This document shows positions 23,719 through 32,468 of a stretch of DNA of 45,054 nt, piece after piece. Origin of the DNA: Rhodospirillaceae bacterium (GTDB lineage: Bacteria > Pseudomonadota > Alphaproteobacteria > TMED109 > TMED131). The notes under the pieces were generated by a model that saw nothing but the letters and a program-made list of their open reading frames with translations, searched no databases and was not told where the DNA came from. The stretch spans positions 1 to 45,054 of the forward strand of contig CACCMS010000004.1 in assembly GCA_902547175.1 (NCBI GenBank), read 5' to 3'. A program made the position numbers and the translations under genes. Within the stretch, counting starts at the first letter, position 1, and each line of letters opens with the position of its first letter.

Positions 23719-25332
23719 ATGAAAAAAAAATACTCTAAATCAATATTGCTAATTATAGATGCCTTAAGATATGATTTATTTGATAATTTGAAAAATAGTA
23801 GTTTTTTATATCCTACGCTTACAAAATTAGCAACTAAAGGTCACATCAGAAAGGTAGTAACTAATGCTCAATCAACCCAGTTTGTTCTTCCTTCCTTATT
23901 CAGCCTTACTTACCCACTAGATTATGGAGGATACAATTTTGGAATAAGGAACAGACAGCAATCATATGTTGAGAGCATTAAAAAAAATAAAAAACCTTTA
24001 ACATTATTAATGTCATCTTGCAATCAAATGAGCGTAGGACAAAGTTATGAAAGAGGTTTTGACCAGATATTAACAACGCATGATTTTAGAATATTATTAG
24101 AACAAAAAATAACAAGAATATTTAGTTATGAGTTAAATTTATATAAAAATAAAAAGGTATCTGAAAATTATATAAAAAAATATATTGAAAAAGAATATTT
24201 AATAACTTTAAAAGAATTAGAGAAAAACTTCAATGATCATGAAAATTCCTTATGGCCTTCTAAGCTTAAAAATATAAATAATAGAGTAGTTAAAGGGATC
24301 TCTAATGAAATAAAAATTCTTAAAAAAGACTCTCGTATTATTATTAATAAAATGATCAAGGTACCAGCCGGAGCATATTGGTATACCCTAGGAAAAGAAA
24401 AATATTTAAGTATAGGTTATTATTTTGAAAGAATAATAGTTGCTTTAAAATGGAGAAGTTTAAAGGTAGCATCTAAGTACTATTTTTTTCCTATATTATT
24501 ACTTCCTCACTATCACATTATATTTGGTCAAATACTAGAAAAATGCATTAAAAAAATTTCTTCTATTAAAGATAAGAACTGGCACATTCATATGCATATA
24601 ATGGATGTTCATGATTGTCGTTCAATAAATCATTTATTTCATTTTCTGTATAGGATAAAGTATTTACCGAAATGGCTTGTCGCTAAAGCTAAAAAAAAAA
24701 CTAAACATCATTTTATATATTGTTCTGCATTAATGTATGTTGACGACTGTCTAAAAAAGTTATTCTTCAAAATGAAGCAAGATAATGTTTTTAAAGATAC
24801 TTTAATCTTAGTAACTGGAGACCATGGAAATCAATTTGCTGAAAGTCCTAGAAAAAAAGGTGAAGTAGGAAACAGAACCTATTACGAAGACATTCAAGTA
24901 CCCATGATTTTGTCAGATAAAGAAGATAGGATAGATAAAGATGGAATGTGCGACAGTATGAGTATGTCAGCAACTTTTTTAGATCTATTAGATGTTCCTT
25001 TGCATAAAACTTACAAGGGAAGAAGTATATTTAAGAAAGCCAATAAATTTGTAATCTCTGAAAATTGTGGATCAGGTAATGCTGACATAGTTAAAAGAGA
25101 TATATATTTCACTTTAACAACCAAGCAATATAAATTAATGGCTGTACTTCAAAAAAAAATATTGCAAGTAACAAAGTTATTTTGTTTAGAAGATGATCCT
25201 CAAGAATTAAAAAACATAGTTCACAATGGTAAGCACGAAAAACTAATTCATCATTTAATAAAAATTTTGTATTTAGAAAGAAAATATCTATTTGATATAA
25301 GAAAAATTAAAAAGTTAAGAGTTAAAATGTAA
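23719..25332 (+). CDS. Alkaline-phosphatase-superfamily protein (sulfatase-like)
   Basis: The metal site is recognisable: LLIIDALRYDLF (Asp14) at the start and LVTGDHGNQF later, with YYEDIQVPMIL following as in sulfatases and phosphoethanolamine transferases. The formylglycine motif CxPxR is absent. The equivalent segment reads STQFVLPSLFSL, which puts Val56 where the nucleophile normally stands; Thr53 or Ser52 would be alternatives. There is no clear signal peptide, and the insert ~130-300 is long and basic. It may cleave or transfer sulfate or phosphate esters, or be a catalytically reduced relative. It lies 21 bp after the pyruvate-kinase-like gene. Length is 537 aa. Confidence 0.78.
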   Translation: MKKKYSKSILLIIDALRYDLFDNLKNSSFLYPTLTKLATKGHIRKVVTNAQSTQFVLPSLFSLTYPLDYGGYNFGIRNRQQSYVESIKKNKKPLTLLMSSCNQMSVGQSYERGFDQILTTHDFRILLEQKITRIFSYELNLYKNKKVSENYIKKYIEKEYLITLKELEKNFNDHENSLWPSKLKNINNRVVKGISNEIKILKKDSRIIINKMIKVPAGAYWYTLGKEKYLSIGYYFERIIVALKWRSLKVASKYYFFPILLLPHYHIIFGQILEKCIKKISSIKDKNWHIHMHIMDVHDCRSINHLFHFLYRIKYLPKWLVAKAKKKTKHHFIYCSALMYVDDCLKKLFFKMKQDNVFKDTLILVTGDHGNQFAESPRKKGEVGNRTYYEDIQVPMILSDKEDRIDKDGMCDSMSMSATFLDLLDVPLHKTYKGRSIFKKANKFVISENCGSGNADIVKRDIYFTLTTKQYKLMAVLQKKILQVTKLFCLEDDPQELKNIVHNGKHEKLIHHLIKILYLERKYLFDIRKIKKLRVKM

Positions 25333-25393
25333 ATATTATTGATATTTGAATATTGATTATTGAAAATAAATTAATTTCTATTATTATCTTTTT

Positions 25394-26347
25394 ATGCAGA
25401 GCAGTTATACTAGTTTCGAAGCTAAAAGTAAAGAAAGTTTTCTTTGTTTTTGTAACAAGGTACATCATAAAACCGTAAAAGAATTAATTATTGAAAACCC
25501 TACGAGCAATTTAAACACAATTTGTCTTAAAGGCAATTTAGCAAATAAATGCGCAGCATGTATTCCTAACCTAGAAGACCTTTATTTTTCTTTAAGAAAT
25601 AGTAAATCTTCCGATGATTTTATTTACAAAAAAGATAAGTTCAAAGTTTCAATTAAAAAATATATTTTAAATAGTATAGATAATATATTTGGTTTTTCAT
25701 TAACCAAATTAAATGGATACCTACCTATGTTAGACGGTAAAAGAATTGATACTTATTTAGTAATGTCAAATTATTGTCCAAAAAATTTAAAAACAAAATC
25801 TACAGATTTTTCCTTATATGTTTCTATTTACAACTGTAAAGGTATTAAGATAAAATCATTTAATAAAAAAGTTAAAAAAAATACTTACTTAAACATTTGC
25901 TTAAATAAATATATATCTAAAACAGATCAAATTATGGAACCATATTATGTTCAAGTAGCCAGAAAAGGAAATGATAAGGGATATAGAGGATCTACAAGAA
26001 TTCATTTTTTCTATAAAACAAAGTATTCTATGGCTAGTTTACATGTGCAAGGTGGAGCTAAAAAAGATATAACTCTTGAATTAATAAGGTCTAATATAAA
26101 TGAGAAAAAATTTATTTTTTTATTGAATACTAGCATGAAGGTAACAGAGTTTACTTATCATTGCAGTAGAAATTCAAATATTAAGGGAAAAGGTTTTATT
26201 GCTTCTAAAGGATGTCAATTATTAGAGATTAAGAATTTTAATAACTATAACTCTGATATTTTTTATATTTCTTCAAAAGAGAATATAAAAGCTTATATCA
26301 TTATATCAAATAAAAATATTAATAAACTATCAGTAGATCATTTATGA
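25394..26347 (+). CDS. Unknown protein with N-terminal BFD-like [2Fe-2S] motif
   Basis: Near the N terminus, Cys18-x-Cys20 and Cys53-x2-Cys56 have the spacing and surroundings of bacterioferritin-associated-ferredoxin domains (FLCFCNKVHHKTVKEL, then NKCAACIPNL), so a [2Fe-2S] cluster is plausible. Residues ~90-317 show alternating hydrophobic strands and match no family I know. The last ~90 residues resemble the end of the next protein (an FYISS...KAYIII...LSVDHL pattern against IYLSG...KANLFLV...ITVEHS). There is no signal peptide, so it is likely cytoplasmic. Its stop overlaps the next gene by four bases. A redox or sensing role in the sulfation module is only a guess. Confidence 0.65.
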   Translation: MQSSYTSFEAKSKESFLCFCNKVHHKTVKELIIENPTSNLNTICLKGNLANKCAACIPNLEDLYFSLRNSKSSDDFIYKKDKFKVSIKKYILNSIDNIFGFSLTKLNGYLPMLDGKRIDTYLVMSNYCPKNLKTKSTDFSLYVSIYNCKGIKIKSFNKKVKKNTYLNICLNKYISKTDQIMEPYYVQVARKGNDKGYRGSTRIHFFYKTKYSMASLHVQGGAKKDITLELIRSNINEKKFIFLLNTSMKVTEFTYHCSRNSNIKGKGFIASKGCQLLEIKNFNNYNSDIFYISSKENIKAYIIISNKNINKLSVDHL

Positions 26348-27159
26348 AATATAACTACTTATTACCGATTATACATTTAGGGCCAATTGGTGGTTATAAG
26401 TATAATCAATCCTTACCATTAGATGAATTAAAAAAAAATATTATAGGTAATTACGCTAAAATAGAAATAGTAAGAAATGTTATTAGAAATAACAAAATAC
26501 TGTCAGCTAATTCACAAATTTTAAAGTATAAAAATGGAACTTGGTTTGGCAAAAAAAATGCTATGTTTGCATTCAAATCTAACTACAATGATGAAATTTT
26601 TAGTTATATCGAAACAAATTTAAATTTACTCGAGGGTAAAGGTTTTTTTTCTCATTTTTTTCCTTCACATTATGTAAATTATACACACAATAAAAAAAAA
26701 TCATTTCTCAGTTGCGGAGTTTATAAATATGGAGATCCTAGGGTTATTATGCAAATGGAAAATTTTAATAAATGGTTAGATGGTTATCCAGCAATTAACA
26801 TTAATAAAAAATCTAAATTAACATACTCCTTGATCATAATTAATCCTTATGTAGGAAATAATCAATATCAATTAGAATTTAAGAATCTTAATATAGAAAA
26901 AAAAATTATAGTTAAGTCTCGATCAGTTAAAAGTATAAATTTAATTGATGATATAGATAAAAATAATTGGACTGGTCAAATTTATTTATCAGGTAATAAA
27001 AAAGCAAATCTTTTTTTAGTCCATCATGTCAATAGTAATCTTAAAGATATTATTACCGTAGAACACTCTGATCCTTTTAGGGCAGAGTTGACTTATATAC
27101 CAAACTTTATGATCTTTAGAAATTTTATACATAAACTTTATAAAAGGTTAAAAGTTTGA
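26344..27159 (+). CDS. Unknown protein, possible partner of the [2Fe-2S] protein
   Basis: The 271-aa protein is translationally coupled (ATGA overlap) to the preceding gene. It has no signal peptide and no motif of a known enzyme. Fixed features are a Gly/His start (IIHLGPIGGYKYNQ), an aromatic/His patch (GFFSHFFPSHYVNYTH), and a beta-rich C-terminal third that resembles that of its neighbour. It ends in a basic amphipathic tail (FRNFIHKLYKRLKV) that could touch the membrane. Coupling and similarity suggest the two proteins form a complex. Function is unknown. Confidence 0.6.
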   Translation: MKYNYLLPIIHLGPIGGYKYNQSLPLDELKKNIIGNYAKIEIVRNVIRNNKILSANSQILKYKNGTWFGKKNAMFAFKSNYNDEIFSYIETNLNLLEGKGFFSHFFPSHYVNYTHNKKKSFLSCGVYKYGDPRVIMQMENFNKWLDGYPAININKKSKLTYSLIIINPYVGNNQYQLEFKNLNIEKKIIVKSRSVKSINLIDDIDKNNWTGQIYLSGNKKANLFLVHHVNSNLKDIITVEHSDPFRAELTYIPNFMIFRNFIHKLYKRLKV

Positions 27160-27197
27160 GTTTTATCTTCTAAATTATGATGATACTGCTTTAATTT

Positions 27198-28094
27198 ATG
27201 AAGTTAAATTTTAAAAAAACTCCAATAATATTAGGTACGGCTCAGATTTTAGAAGATTATGGGATTACTAATAGAAATATTAAAACCAAGCATGAGGCAA
27301 TACTTTTCATAAAAGAAATAATTAAACTAGGAATTAATGTTTTTGATACAGCAAAAATATATAGAGGAGCTCATGAGGCTTTACAAAATAGTATTAACAA
27401 AGATTACAAAAAAATTAGTATTGTAGATAAAATTTCTAAAAATGATATCCTATCTTTAGATAAAAATTTTTTTGGATATTGGGACTGGGTTAGTGAATTT
27501 CAATCTTTAGGAGGTAATTTTTGTCTTATGCTACATAATGGTGTTGATTATTTAGACTTAGATTGTAGAAAAAAATTACAAGGATTAAAGGAAATAGGTT
27601 TGATAAAGTATATAGGTATATCTGTTTATGACACCATACATTTGAAGAAAGCTCTTAATTTAGGTGGTTTTGATATAGTGCAATTTCCTATGTCCTTGGC
27701 AGATAGGAGATTTTGTGAATTAAGTTTAGTTAATAAACTAAATAGAATGAATATTATATCACATGTTAGAAGTGTATTCTTACAGGGTTTATTATTATCA
27801 GGAGTATCAAAAAATTTTTTTTATTATAAATATTTTCAAGAAGTTTATAAAAAATATGATAAAAGCTTTCCTTCTTATCAAAAAAAAGTTTTTTTAGCAA
27901 TACAATCTGTTATTAATGATATACAGGCTTCAATTATAATAGGAGCAGAAAATATAAATCAAGTTAAGGATATTATTAATGCTTATTATAGTAAAGATAG
28001 CTTAAGTAAAAATGATTTATTATGGGCTAGGAAAATATGGAGTGGTCTTCCTAGGGATGCAATAGATCCAAGAAAATGGATAAATAGGAGTTAA
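27198..28094 (+). CDS. Aldo/keto reductase family protein
   Basis: The AKR tetrad is visible: Asp and Tyr in VFDTAKIY, Lys in VDKIS, and His in LMLHNGVDY. IKYIGISVYD and the C-terminal SIIIGAENINQV (NADP-binding) complete the barrel (298 aa). It would reduce a keto or aldehyde group of a sugar intermediate with NAD(P)H. AKR genes of this kind often accompany nonulosonate-type clusters. The TTG start of the dehydratase gene follows 1 bp after its stop, with the Shine-Dalgarno TAGGAG overlapping its last codons. The substrate cannot be named. Confidence 0.85.
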   Translation: MKLNFKKTPIILGTAQILEDYGITNRNIKTKHEAILFIKEIIKLGINVFDTAKIYRGAHEALQNSINKDYKKISIVDKISKNDILSLDKNFFGYWDWVSEFQSLGGNFCLMLHNGVDYLDLDCRKKLQGLKEIGLIKYIGISVYDTIHLKKALNLGGFDIVQFPMSLADRRFCELSLVNKLNRMNIISHVRSVFLQGLLLSGVSKNFFYYKYFQEVYKKYDKSFPSYQKKVFLAIQSVINDIQASIIIGAENINQVKDIINAYYSKDSLSKNDLLWARKIWSGLPRDAIDPRKWINRS

Positions 28095-28095
28095 T

Positions 28096-29103
28096 TTGAA
28101 AAGTTTATTTAAAAATTCTAGTGTTTTGATAACTGGGGGTACAGGATCATTTGGAGAAAAAGCTGTTCATTATATTTTGAAGACATTAAAACCAAAAAGA
28201 TTAATTGTTTTTAGTAGAGATGAGTTTAAACAATTTAATATGGAAAATAGAATATCAGAAAAGTTTAAAAAACAAGTGAGATTTTTTATAGGTGATGTTA
28301 GAGATAGAGAAAGGCTTACAAGAGCAATGAAAAATGTTGAATATGTAATTCATGCAGCTGCGATGAAACATGTTAATGCAAGTGAATATAATCCGATTGA
28401 AGCTATCAAAACTAACATCATAGGCGCAGAAAATATCATTAATGCATCTTTAGATTGTAGGGTAAAAAAAGTAATAGCGCTTTCTACTGATAAAGCTGCT
28501 AACCCTTCAAACTTATATGGTGCAACAAAACTTTGTTCAGATAAACTATTCATTGCTGCAAATAATATTGCTGGTGGAGAAATTACTAAGTTTTCTGTGG
28601 TTAGATATGGAAACGTTTTAGGCTCAAGAGGCAGCGTTGTAGAAGTGTTTAAAGAAGTAGTAGAAAATAATAAAAGTTTTATTCCTATAACACATCCTAA
28701 AATGACAAGATTTTGGATTACCTTGCAGCAAGGAGTAGAATTTGTATTGTCATCTTTTTCTCACATGTCAGGAGGAGAAATATTTGTTCCAAAAATTCCT
28801 AGTATGAATGTTGTGGAACTGGCAAAATGTATAGCGCCTAATTTGAAATATAAGATAGTTGGTATTAGGGCAGGAGAAAAATTACATGAGGTTATGATTA
28901 CTAAAGAAGACGCAATGTCCACAGTTGAATTTGATGACAGATATGTAGTTCTTCCTAATAATGTTTTAAAATATAAAGGAAGAGAATATAATTTTAGAAA
29001 TAAAAAAGGCAAAAAAGTTAATGATGGTTTTGAGTATACTTCTGACTCCAACAACATGTGGTTAAATAGTAAAGAGCTAATAAGAATGTTAAAAGAAAAT
29101 TGA
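28096..29103 (+). CDS. pseB: UDP-GlcNAc 4,6-dehydratase, PseB/FlaA1/CapD-like
   Basis: This is a short-form extended SDR (335 aa): VLITGGTGSFGEKAV (NAD binding), IVFSRDEFKQF, the YxxxK-equivalent region NLYGATKLCSDKLF, and the PseB-typical GGEIFVPKIPSMNVVELA. PseB inverts C5 of UDP-GlcNAc while forming the 4-keto-6-deoxy sugar. The start is the TTG at 28096, chosen because TAGGAG stands 5 bases upstream and the protein alignment begins there. It is coupled to the next gene by a TGATG junction. A FlaA1-like relative of different stereochemistry is the alternative. Confidence 0.88.
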   Translation: MKSLFKNSSVLITGGTGSFGEKAVHYILKTLKPKRLIVFSRDEFKQFNMENRISEKFKKQVRFFIGDVRDRERLTRAMKNVEYVIHAAAMKHVNASEYNPIEAIKTNIIGAENIINASLDCRVKKVIALSTDKAANPSNLYGATKLCSDKLFIAANNIAGGEITKFSVVRYGNVLGSRGSVVEVFKEVVENNKSFIPITHPKMTRFWITLQQGVEFVLSSFSHMSGGEIFVPKIPSMNVVELAKCIAPNLKYKIVGIRAGEKLHEVMITKEDAMSTVEFDDRYVVLPNNVLKYKGREYNFRNKKGKKVNDGFEYTSDSNNMWLNSKELIRMLKEN

Positions 29104-29945
29104 TGATTAAAGTTTTGATAACTGGGTTTTCTGGTTTATTAGGTCCTTATGTATTTAATCGATTAAAAAATGATTTCATTGTTGTTACTAGTTCTAGGTC
29201 ATCTGGTGATTATAGATGTGATATTACTAATTCCAATCAGGTAACGCTTATGTTAAAAGAAATTAGACCTAATGTGATAATTCATTGTGCTGCCTTGACT
29301 GATTTAGAAGTAGCAGAAAAAAATCCAAAACTAGCATTCTTAGTTAATGAAATAGGAACAAAAAATTTAGTTGAAAATATTGATGATAAAGTTCATTTCA
29401 TTTATATTTCTACTGATCAAGTATTTCCAGATAAACCAGGACTTCATGTTGAGGGCACTGAAAAACCTATTAATGTTTATGGAAAATCTAAACTTAGCGG
29501 CTCTAATGTAGTAGAGAGCTTAAGAAAAAAATATACAATATGTCAAACTAATATATTTGGCCCAGCAATAAATTCCACTGCTAAGAGTTTCAGTGATAAT
29601 ATAATAAAAAAATTATCCTCAAGGGAGCATTTGAATCTTTTTTCAGATGTTTATTTTTCTCCATTACATGTAGAATCATTTAGTGATATAATTGTTAAGT
29701 TAATTAGAAAAAAAATTATAGGAAGATACAATATTGGATCTAGATTAGGAATGAGTAAGAAGGATTTTATAATTAAACTAGCAAATCATTTAGGCTTGTC
29801 TCTAAAATTTACAAAATCTATTAAAACAAAAAAAATTCAAAGAAAAGTAAAAAGAACGTTTGATTTGAGATTAGATACTACAAAGATAGAAGAAACTCTT
29901 AATAATAAAATGCCAAATCTAGATAAAGAAATTTTAAAATTATGA
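29103..29945 (+). CDS. RmlD-like NAD(P)-dependent sugar reductase (SDR)
   Basis: The protein shows IKVLITGFSGLLGPYVF (NADP motif), IHCAALTDLEVAEKNP, IYISTDQVFPD, and the catalytic YGKSK (280 aa from the ATG). I chose ATG 29103, which shares its A with the TGA stop of pseB, over the in-frame TTG at 29100. RmlD and SpsK enzymes reduce a 4-keto-6-deoxy nucleotide sugar. Placed between PseB and NeuB genes, it probably reduces or modifies the 4-keto product. The NeuB gene overlaps by four bases. Confidence 0.82.
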   Translation: MIKVLITGFSGLLGPYVFNRLKNDFIVVTSSRSSGDYRCDITNSNQVTLMLKEIRPNVIIHCAALTDLEVAEKNPKLAFLVNEIGTKNLVENIDDKVHFIYISTDQVFPDKPGLHVEGTEKPINVYGKSKLSGSNVVESLRKKYTICQTNIFGPAINSTAKSFSDNIIKKLSSREHLNLFSDVYFSPLHVESFSDIIVKLIRKKIIGRYNIGSRLGMSKKDFIIKLANHLGLSLKFTKSIKTKKIQRKVKRTFDLRLDTTKIEETLNNKMPNLDKEILKL

Positions 29946-31012
29946 ATTCTACATTTAAAACTAAAAATAAATTAGTGGGTATGGGTCAACCTACATATTT
30001 CATTGCGGATATTGCTGCAAATCATGACGGGAATCTTAATAAAGCAGTTGAACTCATTCATTTATGTGCTGAAAATGGAGCAGATGCTGCTAAATTTCAA
30101 AATTTTTCTGCTGAAACTATAGTATCAGATTTTGGGTTTAATGCTTTGGGAAAGCAAAAATCACATCAAGCAGGCTGGAAAAAATCTGTATCTGAGGTAT
30201 ACAAGGATGCGTCAATTCCATTAGAATGGACTAAAATTCTAAGAGATGAGTGCGATAAAGCTAACATTGATTATTTTACTTCCCCATACGATTTAAATAT
30301 TTTAGATTACCTATCAGAGTATGTTTGTGCTTGGAAAATTGGCTCTGGAGATATCACCTGGCATGAAGCAATTACTAGCATGGCTAGGTATGATTTACCT
30401 ATATTTATCGCATCAGGAGCTTCTACTTTAAACGAAGTAAAAGCTGCAATTAAATTGATAATTAAACACAATAAAAATATTTGTCTTATGCAATGTAATA
30501 CTAATTATACTGCGAGTAATGAAAATTTTAATTACATAGAGCTTAATGTTTTAAAAACTTTTAAAAAAGAATTTTCTGATATAATTTTAGGATTATCTGA
30601 TCATACGTCAGGCCATACTACAGTTTTAGGAGCGGTGGCATTAGGGGCTAAGGTTATCGAAAAGCATTTTACAGATTCTAATGATAGAGAGGGCCCGGAT
30701 CATAAATTTTCTATGAATCCTTCATCTTGGAGAGAAATGATACTAAGAACTAGAGAATTGGAAAAAGCACTAGGTAATCAAGATAAGGTTATAATGAAAA
30801 ATGAAATTGACACTGTAGTGTTACAAAGGAGAGCTATTAGAGCAAAGAAAAAGATTAAAAAAGGCTATAAAATAAAAAAAGAAGACATAGTTTTTTTAAG
30901 ACCTTGTCCATTAAATGCATTGCCTCCTTATGAGGATCATTTGATTATAAATAAAACTGCAAATATTGATATTGAAAAAGAAGATATAATTACTATTGAA
31001 AAAATAAGATAA
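29942..31012 (+). CDS. neuB: NeuB-family nonulosonate synthase (sialic/legionaminic/pseudaminic-type)
   Basis: The canonical blocks are all present: FIADIAANHDGN, AAKFQNFSAET, WKIGSGDITW, MQCNTNYTAS, LGLSDHTSGHT, VIEKHFTDSNDREGPDH, and a C-terminal SAF domain (RAIRAKKKIKKGYKI, ~285-350). It condenses PEP with an N-acyl amino-sugar to a nine-carbon acid, with Mg or Mn at the barrel centre. Its 356 aa are the standard NeuB size, unlike the 610-aa fusion at 8774. A decayed relative lies at 34745-34972. Which nonulosonate is made cannot be decided by eye. Confidence 0.93.
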   Translation: MNSTFKTKNKLVGMGQPTYFIADIAANHDGNLNKAVELIHLCAENGADAAKFQNFSAETIVSDFGFNALGKQKSHQAGWKKSVSEVYKDASIPLEWTKILRDECDKANIDYFTSPYDLNILDYLSEYVCAWKIGSGDITWHEAITSMARYDLPIFIASGASTLNEVKAAIKLIIKHNKNICLMQCNTNYTASNENFNYIELNVLKTFKKEFSDIILGLSDHTSGHTTVLGAVALGAKVIEKHFTDSNDREGPDHKFSMNPSSWREMILRTRELEKALGNQDKVIMKNEIDTVVLQRRAIRAKKKIKKGYKIKKEDIVFLRPCPLNALPPYEDHLIINKTANIDIEKEDIITIEKIR

Positions 31013-31014
31013 TA

Positions 31015-31686
31015 GTGACTAAAATATGTATTATTATTCCTGCGCTTAACGAAGAAAAGACAATTGGTAGTGTAATTAAATTAAGCAGTAATTATGGAAA
31101 TACTTTAGTGATTAATGATGCTTCAAATGATGGTACTAAAAAAATTGCTATCAAGAATGGAGCTACTGTTTTAAATAATAGAAGCACTTTAGGGTATGAT
31201 GAATCAATATTAAAAGGTATAAAGTATGCGCTAAAAAAAAAATATGATTACATATTAACTATTGATGCTGATGGACAGCATCCAATAGAATTAATTCCTA
31301 AATTTATAAAATTTATAGAGCAAGATTATTACAAAATCATAGTAGGAAACAGAAAAAAATTTCCCCGTATTTCAGAGACGTTGTTTAATACTTATTCTAA
31401 GTATTTTCATTCTATCCCAGATAGTTTATGCGGAATGAAATTCTACTCAACAGAAGTTTTTACATTTTTAAATAAAAAGAAATTTTTAAATTCTATAGGA
31501 ACTTATTTTTTAATAGAAGCTTCAAGAAGAAAAGTTCCTATAAAAACTATTAATATTAATATCAAAAAAAGAAAATATAGTAATTCAAAAATGGGTTTTT
31601 CATTATTTGCTAATTTAAAGATTCTAAAAGCAATGTTTATTACAATTATTCATGATATAAAATATAATTTATTAAATATTAAATGA
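31015..31686 (+). CDS. Family 2 glycosyltransferase (dolichol-phosphate-mannose-synthase-like)
   Basis: The GT-A fold shows IIIPALNEEKTIGSVI, TLVINDASNDGT and the DxD-type ILTIDADGQHP (~83). The start is GTG at 31015, two bases after the NeuB stop. The 223 aa form the soluble catalytic domain, without the C-terminal membrane helices of longer DPM-like proteins. It would transfer a sugar from a nucleotide donor to a polyprenyl or glycan acceptor at the inner face of the membrane. It overlaps the SpsF gene by four bases. Confidence 0.87.
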   Translation: MTKICIIIPALNEEKTIGSVIKLSSNYGNTLVINDASNDGTKKIAIKNGATVLNNRSTLGYDESILKGIKYALKKKYDYILTIDADGQHPIELIPKFIKFIEQDYYKIIVGNRKKFPRISETLFNTYSKYFHSIPDSLCGMKFYSTEVFTFLNKKKFLNSIGTYFLIEASRRKVPIKTININIKKRKYSNSKMGFSLFANLKILKAMFITIIHDIKYNLLNIK

Positions 31687-32468
31687 AAAAAAATATAGTA
31701 GCCATCATTCAAGCAAGAGTAAATTCAACTAGATTACCTGGAAAAATATTAAAAAAAATAAATGGAATTTCATTTTTAGAGTTACAATTAAAAAGGTTAA
31801 AGAAATGCAAAAAAATCACTAAAGTAGTTTTAGCTTTTCCTGATAACTCTTCAAGTAATCCTCTAATAAATCTAGCTAAAAAGCTGGGCTGTACTTATTT
31901 TTTAGGTAGCGAAATTAATCTTTTATCTAGGTATTATAATGCTGCAAAATCTGTTAAGGCTGATTATATTGTTAGATTGACAAGTGATTGTCCATTATTA
32001 GACTTTACGCTTATAGATAATATGATAACTTTAATTTTAAGAAAAAAATATGATATTGTTACCAATGTATTACCTCCTTCTTGGCCTGACGGTTTAGACG
32101 TAAATATTTTTACTAAAGAACTACTTATAGATGCATATAATAATGCAAATCTTTTGAGTGATAAAGAACATGTTGTACCCTGGATGTGGAAAAATAGTAA
32201 TCTTAAAAATGGAAAACCATACAGAGGGTATAATTACAAAAGTACAAATAACTATACTAATTATAGGTGGACATTAGATAATCAATTAGATTTAAATTTT
32301 TTTTCTAAAATAAGCGCAAAGCTTTCTTTGAAAAAATTAGAAGCAATATCCACTAAAGAACTTATTGATTTTTTTAAAAAAAATAAAAGTTTGATAAAAA
32401 TAAATGCTGATAATATTAGAGATAGTGGTTATATTGAAAGTTTAAAAAAAGACAATGAAATTAAATAA
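31683..32468 (+). CDS. spsF: SpsF/PseF-type cytidylyltransferase
   Basis: The protein opens NIVAIIQARVNSTRLPGKIL, the SpsF version of the nucleotidyltransferase signature, with YIVRLTSDCPLLD holding the metal-binding aspartate (261 aa). The family is often found with NeuB and is taken to activate the nonulosonate or a related sugar with CMP. It overlaps the downstream aminotransferase gene by 14 bp; in some organisms the two are one fused protein. A second, NeuA-like cytidylyltransferase is at 7759-8487, so two CMP-sugars may be made. Confidence 0.85.
   Translation: MKKNIVAIIQARVNSTRLPGKILKKINGISFLELQLKRLKKCKKITKVVLAFPDNSSSNPLINLAKKLGCTYFLGSEINLLSRYYNAAKSVKADYIVRLTSDCPLLDFTLIDNMITLILRKKYDIVTNVLPPSWPDGLDVNIFTKELLIDAYNNANLLSDKEHVVPWMWKNSNLKNGKPYRGYNYKSTNNYTNYRWTLDNQLDLNFFSKISAKLSLKKLEAISTKELIDFFKKNKSLIKINADNIRDSGYIESLKKDNEIK

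Noticed and set aside
20703..27159. Phosphonate biosynthesis cluster (because of the PEP-using enzyme)
   Set aside because: The PEP-related protein is clearly of the pyruvate kinase family and no PEP mutase or phosphonopyruvate decarboxylase is present.
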